A DNA stretch of 64,000 bases from Liolophura sinensis (lineage: Eukaryota > Mollusca > Polyplacophora > Chitonida > Chitonidae): positions 1,056,001 to 1,120,000 of the forward strand of contig NC_088296.1 of assembly GCF_032854445.1 (NCBI RefSeq). Reading direction: 5' to 3'. The notes below the pieces were generated by a model. The model was not told where the DNA came from, searched no databases, and saw only the letters and a program-made list of their open reading frames with translations. This document shows positions 57,901 through 64,000 of this stretch, piece by piece (within the stretch, counting starts at the first letter, position 1; every line of letters starts with the position of its first letter). The position numbers and the translations under genes were made by a program.

Positions 57901-58540
57901 CACAGCACAATTTCTAGGACCAATGCAGTCAATGTGAGTTCAAATCCAGCTCATGCTGCCTTCATCTCTGGTTGTACACTACTATCCACAGTGAATGATC
58001 TCAGCAAATATCACAAAAAAAACAATTATTTTTTGAGGTATTCAGATTTCAAGTTCTGCAGAATTTCCTTGTTATGTTATGTGCCTAAAATTCATGATTA
58101 GAAGTTCATCAGAGTTGATTTGACAGTGTTTTCCAGTGTTTACAAAAGAATTTAATTGACTGATTTAATTGAAAAAAAATATTGTATCTAGCAAGGAAAG
58201 GAGACAACTTTTAATGTTGGACTTCAGTGTGCTATAAACTCATTAAATCATGACAAAACATATTTGATTCATATGTGAAATTTCAGATGAATTTCTGATC
58301 AGGTAAAATACACTGTTGATATTTAAAAATATGAAACTTAAATTCTGTGGAAAGAAAATATAAAAATACAGTTTGAGGAAAAAAGAGGACTGCACCTTGC
58401 AGACCAACAACAACATATTTGTTAATAGGAAGAATGATTCTCCTTAACTCTTGCCATTTGGAACAGATGAAGGGGCGCCATGCCAACCACGACCATGCCA
58501 TTGAAATGTTTCTACAGGCGCACTCAGTGGCAGCTGCAAA
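48775..58540 (+). CDS. TTC23: Tetratricopeptide repeat protein 23 (partial; 7 coding exons, 3' end beyond window)
   Basis: Exons: 48775-48923, 50067-50235, 54294-54417, 55078-55234, 55619-55744, 57442-57568, 58458-58540. They give 311 codons plus 2 nt with consistent phase; human TTC23 has 447 residues as I recall, so the C-terminal third is missing. TTC23 is a TPR protein that, in vertebrates, works with IQCE/EFCAB7/EVC at the ciliary EvC zone in Hedgehog signalling. Seen: an acidic, disordered N-terminus, a basic stretch ARERRRRRTHAKGK, then helical repeats including IRCTALAQIVHGPNHWRVAK, LGKALTQMKKYKEAEQSLKK and HAIEMFLQAHSVAAAK. The HGPNHWRVAKSYADLGEAY block is the family signature. TTC23L is the alternative name if the missing part differs. 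Coding introns 4 and 6 are U12-type. Confidence 0.88.
48924..50066 (+). other. TTC23 coding intron 1
   Basis: About 1.1 kb of AT-rich unique sequence. No array, SINE or exon was recognised apart from short G-rich words near 49080. Confidence 0.6.
50067..50235 (+). CDS. TTC23: TTC23 coding exon 2
   Basis: Residues 50-106: SEVSSNHSNPISARERRRRR, THAKGKNGRSGIDMTPPDKL, LREAGRRARKYAQQKK. A basic, probably helical segment preceding the TPRs. Acceptor TTATGGCAG, donor AAAAAG|GTATGCC. Its 3' end seeds the following array. Confidence 0.85.
50236..50432 (+). repeat. 31-bp array copying the TTC23 exon 2 donor junction, about 6-7 copies
   Basis: Each unit is GCCAGGAAATATGCCCAGCA then GAWAAAG|GTAT, that is, the last 26-27 bases of exon 2 (ARKYAQQKK) plus the donor. 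Copies start every 31 bp from the authentic junction (GCCCAGCA at 50221, 50252, 50283, and so on). Every copy keeps AAAG|GTATG. One unit more or less shifts frame by one base. Confidence 0.97.
50514..52650. repeat. 32-bp G/T-rich satellite, about 67 copies
   Basis: Unit GTGAGTTTTATTGGTGGTGG then GTTATGATAGTG. The plus strand has almost no C and contains GGTGGTGGG in every unit. Variants alternate between TTTTATTGG, TTTTGTTGG and TTTTAATGG. TTC23 coding intron 2; not exon-derived. Confidence 0.96.
52870..52975. repeat. Palindromic repeat AGCTGTTAACAGCATAACAG, about 4 copies
   Basis: Each copy contains the perfect palindrome GCTGTTAACAGC, followed by ATAACAGCTA. It can form hairpins and slipped structures. 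TTC23 coding intron 2. Confidence 0.85.
53105..54225. repeat. 53-bp tandem repeat, about 21 copies
   Basis: Unit CATAGCTAGCTGTGTAAAGA, CTACATTTATTGGGGTTGTT, CACAACTGTGTTT, with TAGCTAGC/TAGCGAGC and AAGACT/AAGGCT variants. It ends about 70 bp before TTC23 coding exon 3. Not similar to that exon. Confidence 0.95.
54294..54417 (+). CDS. TTC23: TTC23 coding exon 3
   Basis: Residues 107-148: VDHSIHEYIRCTALAQIVHG then PNHWRVAKSYADLGEAYFTQ and K. Strong match to the vertebrate VHELVRCVALTRICYGDSHWKLAEAHVNL region. Acceptor CTCTCCTGCAG, donor AAGG|GTAAGC. Confidence 0.95.
54604..55077 (+). repeat. Three tandem partial copies of TTC23 coding exon 4 with its acceptor (158-bp period)
   Basis: Acceptor plus exon starts occur at 54604, 54762, 54920 and (authentic) 55078, exactly 158 bp apart. 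Each copy has about 50 bases of intron end (CATCACTCTCTATCTCTCTG, TACTGTAG) and about 105 bases of exon (GTTACACTGCCCAGACTCAG onward to GACATCTA). The copies then jump back to the intron before reaching a donor. Copy 2 has an in-frame TAG (GCCTAGACTCAG); copy 1 is the most diverged. These are decoy acceptors, not alternative exons. Confidence 0.97.
55078..55234 (+). CDS. TTC23: TTC23 coding exon 4 (authentic copy)
   Basis: Residues 148-200: YTAQTQYHCERGRDIMLSGV, HTSSSDQEKADIYATLTKIY, LTLGKALTQMKK. Only this last copy continues past DIYA to a donor, AAGAA|GTATCCTTTT, which is U12-type. Acceptor TGTACTGTAG. Confidence 0.95.
55235..55618 (+). other. TTC23 coding intron 4, U12-type (GT-AG)
   Basis: The 5' site GTATCCTTTT is an exact minor-spliceosome consensus. 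Near the 3' end TCTCCTCAACTG matches the TCCTTAAC branch box with one pyrimidine change, with 10 nt from the branch A to the AG. It splits a TPR helix (QMKK-YKEAEQ) in phase. The intron is short (384 nt) and free of repeats. Confidence 0.9.
55619..55744 (+). CDS. TTC23: TTC23 coding exon 5
   Basis: Residues 200-242: YKEAEQSLKKADKVIGERGQ, LSCVSDEECDQVEIELSLAQ, AR. The acceptor GTGTAAAG has no pyrimidine tract, as expected after a U12 branch. Donor GCCAG|GTAAGA. Confidence 0.93.
55788..56054 (+). mobile_element. Full-length tRNA-derived SINE with 12-bp target-site duplication
   Basis: TAATCTTTGAGG occurs at 55776-55787 and 56055-56066, flanking the element. Head GGGGGCCTCCGTGGCTCAGT, B-box-like GTTTAAGTCCAGC, body GCAACCTGCGGATGGTCGTG, tail ATACGGCGTAAAACACCAAT with (AAAT)n. 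It inserted within the first units of the 33-bp array that starts at the exon 5 donor. Confidence 0.95.
56067..57335 (+). repeat. 33-bp array, about 38 copies, probably seeded by the TTC23 exon 5 donor
   Basis: Unit GGTAACAGTCTCAGGTCAGG then TAGTAATCAGACA. The authentic junction reads GCTCAGGCCAG|GTAAGACAAGTGACAGTC, so the CTCAGGYCAGGTA core and the following ACAG-GTAACAGTC words are shared. The array begins within 10-20 bases of the donor (before the SINE at 55751-55775). Similarity is shorter than in the other junction arrays, so the origin is probable only. Confidence 0.7.
57442..57568 (+). CDS. TTC23: TTC23 coding exon 6
   Basis: Residues 242-284: LFSAQKKIALAQSRYGEGLE, QIQRSLGDDHIDLIPVYQEM, GK. 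Acceptor TTGTTGTACAG. It ends GGCAAA, followed by ATATCCTTT, an AT-type U12 donor; reading through hits a stop after ISFTNTDQL. Confidence 0.9.
57569..58457 (+). other. TTC23 coding intron 6, U12-type, apparently AT-AT
   Basis: The 5' site ATATCCTTTA is the consensus for AT-AC minor introns. A perfect branch box TCTCCTTAACTC lies at 58439-58450. Homology requires the next exon to start TTG GAA CAG ATG AAG, which makes the last two intron bases AT (GCCAT), 10 nt after the branch A. An AG three codons later would also keep frame but drops LEQ. The intron also contains a degraded SINE head near 57880-57980. Confidence 0.75.
57880..57980 (+). mobile_element. Degraded SINE 5' fragment
   Basis: ACCAATGCAGTCAATGTGAG then TTCAAATCCAGCTCATGCTG matches the B-box region of the SINE family. 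The downstream body is lost after about 57980. Lies in the TTC23 AT-type intron. Confidence 0.6.
58458..58540 (+). CDS. TTC23: TTC23 coding exon 7
   Basis: Residues 285-312: LEQMKGRHANHDHAIEMFLQ then AHSVAAAK. Aligns with vertebrate VEQALGLHDVSINHFLQAH, which fixes the start at TTGGAACAG. Donor CAAA|GTAAGT. The next exon is not seen before the window ends. Confidence 0.85.
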
Positions 58541-58600
58541 GTAAGTTGATTTTAATACAGATGGTGAACTTAATTTCCAATATTTGTGGAATCAGCCTCC

Positions 58601-61600
58601 ATGCTGTGTGTAATATTCATGTGTGCAAGGTGGAATCAGTCTCCATGCTGTGTGTAATACTCATGTGTGCAAGATGGAATCAGTCTCCATGCTGTGTGTA
58701 ATACTCATGTGTGCAAGGTGGAATCAGTCTCCGTGCTGTGTGTAATACTCATGTGTGCAAGGTGGAATCAGTCTCCATGCTGTGTGTAATACTCATGTGT
58801 GCAAGGTGGAATCAGTCTCCATGCTGTGTGTAATACTCATGTGTGCAAGGTGGAATCAGTCTCCATGCTGTGTGTAATACTCATGTGTGCAAGGTGGAAT
58901 CAGTCTCCGTGCTGTGTGTAATACTCATGTGTGCAAGGTGGAATCAGTCTCCGTGCTGTGTGTAATACTCATGTGTGCAAGGTGGAATCAGTCTCCGTGC
59001 TGTGTGTAATACTCATGTGTGCAAGGTGGAATGAGTCTCCGTGCTGTGTGTAATACTCATGTGTGCAAGGTGGAATGAGTCTCCGTGCTGTGTGTAATAC
59101 TCATGTGTGCAAGGTGGAATGAGTCTCCGTGCTGTGTGTAATACTCATGTGTGCAAGGTGGAATGAGTCTCCGTGCTGTGTGTAATACTCATGTGTGCAA
59201 GGTGGAATGAGTCTTCGTGCTGTGTGTAATACTCATGTGTGCAAGGTGGAATGAGTCTCCATGCTGTGTGTAATACTCATGTGTGCAAGGTGGAATCAGT
59301 CTCCGTGCTGTGTGTAATATTCATGTGTGCAAGGTGGAATCAGTCTCCGTGCTGTGTGTAATACTCATGTGTGCAAGGTGGAATCAGTCTCCGTGCTGTG
59401 TGTAATACTCATGTGTGCAAGGTGGAATCAGTCTCCGTGCTGTGTGTAATATTCATGTGTGCAAGGTGGAATCAGTCTCCATGCTGTGTGTAATACTCAT
59501 GTGTGCAAGATGGAATCAGTCTCCATGCTGTGTGTAATACTCATGTGTGCAAGATGGAATCAGTCTCCATGCTGTGTGTAATACTCATGTGTGCAAGATG
59601 GAATCAGTCTCCGTGCTGTGTGTAATACTCATGTGTGCAAGGTGGAATCAGTCTCCGTGCTGTGTGTAATACTCATGTGTGCAAGGTGAATCAGTCTCCA
59701 TGCTGTGTGTAATACTCATGTGTGCAAGATGGAATCAGTCTCCATGCTGTGTGTAATACTCATGTGTGCAAGGTGGAATCAGTCTCCATGCTGTGTGTAA
59801 TACTCATGTGTGCAAGGTGGAATCAGTCTCCATGCTGTGTGTAATACTCATGTGTGCAAGGTGGAATCAGTCTCCGTGCTGTGTGTAATACTCATGTGTG
59901 CAAGGTGGAATCAGTCTCCGTGCTGTGTGTAATACTCATGTGTGCAAGGTGGAATGAGTCTCCGTGCTGTGTGTAATACTCATGTGTGCAAGGTGGATGA
60001 GTCTCCGTGCTGTGTGTAATACTCATGTGTGCAAGGTGGAATGAGTCTCCGTGCTGTGTGTAATACTCATGTGTGCAAGGTGGAATGAGTCTCCGTGCTG
60101 TGTGTAATACTCATGTGTGCAAGGTGGAATGAGTCTCCGTGCTGTGTGTAATACTCATGTGTGCAAGGTGGAATGAGTCTCCGTGCTGTGTGTAATACTC
60201 ATGTGTGCAAGGTGGAATGAGTCTCCGTGCTGTGTGTAATACTCATGTGTGCAAGGTGGAATCAGTCTCCCGTGCTGTGTGTAATACTCATGTGTGCAAG
60301 GTGGAATCAGTCTCCGTGCTGTGTGTAATACTCATGTGTGCAAGATGGTATCAGTCTCCGTGCTGTGTGTAATACTCATGTGTGCAAGATGGAATCAGTC
60401 TCCATGCTGTGTGTAATACTCATGTGTGCAAGATGGAATCAGTCTCCATGCTGTGTGTAATACTCATGTGTGCAAGATGGAATCAGTCTCCATGCTGTGT
60501 GTAATACTCATGTGTGCAAGGTGGAATCAGTCTCCATGCTGTGTGTAATACTCATGTGTGCAAGGTGGAATCAGTCTCCATGCTGTGTGTAATACTCATG
60601 TGTGCAAGATGGAATCAGTCTCCATGCTGTGTGTAATACTCATGTGTGCAAGGTGGAATGAGTCTCCGTGCTGTGTGTAATACTCATGTGTGCAAGATGG
60701 AATCAGTCTCCATTCTGTGTGTAATACTCATGTGTGCAAGATGGAATCAGTCTCCATGCTGTGTGTAATACTCATGTGTGCAAGATGGAATCAGTCTCCA
60801 TGCTGTCGTGTAATACTCATGTGTGCAAGATGGAATCAGTCTCCATGCTGTGTTAATACTCATGTGTGCAAGGTGGAATCAGTCTCCATGCTGTGTGTAA
60901 TACTCATGTGTGCAAGATGGAATGAGTCTCCATGCTGTGTGTAATACTCATGTGTGCAAGGTGGAATCAGTCTCCATGCTGTGTGTAATACTCATGTGTG
61001 CAAGATGGAATCAGTCTCCGTGCTGTGTGTAATACTCATGTGTGCAAGGTGGAATGAGTCTCCATGCTGTGTGTAATACTCATGTGTGCAAGGTGGAATC
61101 AGTCTCCATGCTGTGTGTAATACTCATGTGTGCAAGATGGAATCAGTCTCCATGCTGTGTGTAATACTCATGTGTGCAAGGTGGAATGAGTCTCCGTGCT
61201 GTGTGTAATACTCATGTGTGCAAGATGGAATCAGTCTCCATTCTGTGTGTAATACTCATGTGTGCAAGATGGAATCAGTCTCCATGCTGTGTGTAATACT
61301 CATGTGTGCAAGATGAATCAGTCTCCATGCTGTGTGTAATACTCATGTGTGCAAGATGGAATCAGTCTCCATGCTGTGTGTAATACTCATGTGTGCAAGA
61401 TGGAATCAGTCTCCATGCTGTGTGTAATACTCATGTGTGCAAGGTGGAATCAGTCTCCATGCTGTGTGTAATACTCATGTGTGCAAGGTGGAATCAGTCT
61501 CCATGCTGTGTGTAATACTCATGTGTACAAGGTGGAATCAGTCTCCATGCTGTGTGTAATACTCATGTGTACAAGGTGGAATCAGTCTCCATGCTGTGTG

Positions 61601-61930
61601 TAATACTCATGTGTACAAGGTGGAATCAGTCTCCATGCTGTGTGTAATACTCATGTGTACAAGGTGGAATCAGTCTCCATGCTGTGTGTAATACTCATGT
61701 GTGCAAGATGGAATCAGTCTCCGTGCTGTGTGTAATACTCATGTGTGCAAGGTGGAATCAGTCTCCATGCTGTGTGTAATACTCATGTGTGCAAGGTGGA
61801 ATCAGTCTCCGTGCTGTGTGTAATACTCATGTGTGCAAGGTGGAATCAGTCTCCATGCTGTGTGTAATACTCATGTGTACAAGGTGGAATCAGTCTCCAT
61901 GCTGTGTGTAATTCTCATGTGTGCAATATG
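58601..61930. repeat. 44-bp satellite, about 76 copies
   Basis: Unit GTGTGTAATACTCATGTGTG, CAAGGTGGAATCAGTCTCCA, TGCT. Variant blocks (CCATGCT/CCGTGCT, AATCAG/AATGAG, GTGCAAG/GTACAAG, AGGTGG/AGATGG) are clustered, showing local spread of mutations. TTC23 intron after coding exon 7; no exon similarity. Confidence 0.97.
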
Positions 61931-62159
61931 CCAGTCTTTAGTGTGCTTGTGCCTCATTCTTAGTGACAGTAAGCTGTCAACAAGGTTTCTATGACCATCT
62001 GCTAATGCTAATTGTAAACAACTACTTTTCCACCAAGAAGACTGTGAAAATCTGTGCTTCCAATGTGAAAAAATTCCTCAGTTACTTGCCAAAGCTTGGT
62101 GGTTTGTTTTGTGCTTTGTTTACTGCCACCCGTATATCGGAACGTCATATTCTATCAAA

Positions 62160-62226
62160 CAAATTGTTGAGTATGGCATGAAATAACTATCAAATAAATA
62201 ATAAACAGTCAAATAAATAAATAAAT
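62160..62226 (+). mobile_element. SINE 3'-tail fragment
   Basis: TTGTTGAGTATGGCATGAAA then ACTATCAAATAAATAA resembles the tail of the SINE family with several changes; a second (AAAT)n follows. Confidence 0.55.
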
Positions 62227-62369
62227 CAGTACCACTGTGAACCAGTCAGTGATCTCAGCAGCATTTTCTCACTCCTAGAACATTTTCAGTGGGCTTCTGT
62301 CTTTCCACTTTCATATCTGAGCTCCCTATCTGGTAAGGGTCTAGACTTGTGGAAATGGTGACAATGTTA

Positions 62370-62440
62370 GTGGGGCTTTAGTGGCCAAGTGGTTTAAGGT
62401 GCATGCCTTTCAGTCACACAAGATGAAGGTTCCATGAAGG
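62370..62440 (+). other. tRNA-like A-box sequence, probably SINE-derived
   Basis: TAGTGGCCAAGTGGTTTAAG resembles the 5' half of a Ser/Leu-type tRNA. GAAGGTTCCATGAAGG is only a poor B box and no cloverleaf closes, so this is not called a tRNA gene. Confidence 0.3.
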
Positions 62441-62487
62441 TATTGGGTATGGAAATTCTCTTGATTCCATTCATTTAATTGTTCTCA

Positions 62488-64000
62488 GGGTCCCAGTGGG
62501 TGTTAGTGGCCCACAGTGCTATCATTCATTCCTTGTTCTCAGGATGACAGTGGCTGTTAGTGGTCCACATTGCTATCATGCATTCCTTGTTTTCAGGGTG
62601 ACAGTGGCTGTTAGTGGTCCACAGGGCCATCATTCATTCATTGTTCTCAGGGTGCCAGTGGCTGTTAGTCGTCCACAGTGCAATCATTCATTCATTGTTC
62701 TCAGGGTGCCAGTGGTTTGTTAGTAGTCCACAGTGCTATCATTCATTCATAGTTCTGAGGGTGCCAGTGGCTGTTAGTGGTCCCCAGTGCCATCATTCAT
62801 TCATTGTTCTCAGGGTGCCAGTGGTTGTTAGTAGTCCACAGTGCCATCATTCATTCATTGCTCTGAGGGTGCCAGTGGCTGTTAGTGGTCCACAGTGCCA
62901 TCATTCATTCCTTGTTCTCAGGGTGCCAGTGGTTGTTAGTAGTCCTCAGTGCTATCATTCATTCATTGTTCTGAGGGTGCCAGTGGCTGTTAGTGGTCCC
63001 CAGTGCCATCATTCATTCATTGTTCTGAGGGTGCCAGTGGCTGTTAGTGGTCCCCAGTGCCATCATTCATTCCTTGTTTTCCAGGGTGACAGTGGCTGTT
63101 AGTGGTCCACAGTGCTATCACCCATTAATTGTTCTGAGGGAGCCAGTGGCTGTTAGTGGTACCCAGTGCCATCATTCAATCATTGTTCTCAGTTTGCCAG
63201 TGGTTGTTAGTGGTCCATTTTGCCATCATTCATTCATTGTTCTCAGGGTGCCAGTGGCTGTTAGTGGTCCATAGTGCTATCATCCATTCATTTTTCTCAG
63301 GGTGCCAGTGGCTGTTAGTGGTCCACAGTGCCATCATTCATTCGTTGTTCTGAGGGTGCCAGTGGCTGTTAGTCGTCCACAGTGCCATCATTCATTCATT
63401 GTTCTGAGGGTGCCAGTGGCTGTTAGTGGTCCACAGTGCTATCACCCATTAATTGTTCTGAGGGAGCCAGTGGCTGTTAGTGGTACCCAGTGCCATCATT
63501 CATTCATTGTTCTCAGTTTGCCAGTGGTTGTTAGTGGTCCATTTTGCCATCATTCATTCATTGTTCTCAGGGTGCCAGTGGCTGTTAGTGGTCCATAGTG
63601 CTATCATCCATTCATTGTTCTCAGGGCGCCAGTGGCTGTTAGTGGTCCACAGTGCCATCATTCATTCATTGTTCTGAGGGTGAGAGTGGGCATTAGTGGC
63701 CCACAGTGCCATCATTCATTCATTGTTCTGAGGGTGCTAGTGGTTGTTAGTGGTCCACAGTGCTATCATTCATTCATTGTTCTCAGGGTGTCAGTGGTTG
63801 TTAGTGGTCCACAGTGCCATCATTCATTCCTTGTTCTGAGGGTGCCAGTGGCTGTTAGGGGTCCACGGTGCCATCATTCATTCATTGTTCTGAGGGTGCC
63901 AGTAGCTGTTAGTGGTCCACAGTGCTATCATTCATTCCTTGTCTCAGGGTGCCAGTGGCTGTTAGTGGTCCACAGTGGCATCATTCATTCATTGTTCTGA
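62488..64000. repeat. 54-bp satellite, about 28 copies, continuing past the window edge
   Basis: Unit TTGTTCTCAGGGTGCCAGTG, GCTGTTAGTGGTCCACAGTG, CCATCATTCATTCA. Each unit has TTCTCAG|G, a fair acceptor-like end, preceded by CATTCATTCATTG. The array is open in long frames because the period is divisible by three. TTC23 intron; whether it copies the next exon's acceptor cannot be seen here. Confidence 0.95.

Noticed and set aside
58450-58466. AC (GGAAC) as 3' end of the TTC23 AT-type intron
   Set aside because: It would start the exon AGATGA in phase 0 and give an immediate stop, so AT-AC at this position is incompatible with the reading frame.

Overview
The window is nuclear DNA from a marine invertebrate. 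Protein-coding information is split into short exons with GT-AG introns, and intergenic DNA is rich in TACATGTA-like words. A tRNA-headed SINE whose tail reads like GAGTACGGCGTAAAACACC followed by (AAAT)n is scattered on both strands. From memory, that SINE type is widespread in molluscs and related lophotrochozoans, so a mollusc or brachiopod is my best guess. Amphioxus is not excluded.

Three genes can be built exon by exon with consistent reading phase. (1) CTDSPL2 (+): 11 coding exons, 2804-18023, 452 codons, an FCP/SCP-type phosphatase with an intact DLDET motif. (2) WDR61/SKIC8 (-): 11 coding exons, 47681 down to 26021, 302 codons, a WD40 propeller of the SKI and PAF1 complexes. (3) TTC23 (+): a 5'UTR exon ending at 47778, then seven coding exons from 48775 to 58540; the gene runs off the right edge. 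CTDSPL2 and WDR61 converge. WDR61 and TTC23 are head to head across a CpG-richer interval at about 47.46-47.78 kb, probably a shared promoter. The genes share no obvious pathway (BMP/SMAD phosphatase, RNA surveillance and transcription, ciliary Hedgehog signalling). As I recall, all three human orthologues lie on chromosome 15, which suggests old linkage.

Roughly 25-28 kb of the 64 kb is tandem repeat. The most striking point is that many arrays are not random intronic satellites: their unit is a copy of an exon-intron junction of the host gene. WDR61 coding exon 6 donor is iterated as a 46-bp unit for about 4.1 kb. WDR61 exon 7 donor is iterated as a 64-bp unit for about 1.45 kb. WDR61 exon 10 acceptor is present in five copies. 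TTC23 exon 2 donor is iterated as a 31-bp unit, TTC23 exon 4 acceptor as a strict 158-bp unit, and TTC23 exon 5 donor probably as a 33-bp unit. CTDSPL2 exon 9 donor is iterated as an irregular unit of about 75-90 bp, and CTDSPL2 exon 7 has a decayed upstream partial copy. All three genes are therefore loaded with decoy splice sites. I recall a similar phenomenon ('mirage' minisatellites) from amphioxus, unverified here.

A second theme is minor-spliceosome (U12) introns. WDR61 intron 4 and TTC23 coding introns 4 and 6 carry RTATCCTT donors and TCCTTAAC-like branch sites. TTC23 intron 6 appears to be an unusual AT-AT intron. The rest of the window holds SINEs (one with a clear 12-bp target duplication, one inserted in a satellite), several terminal-inverted-repeat or foldback elements, and long intergenic or UTR DNA with little recognisable content.
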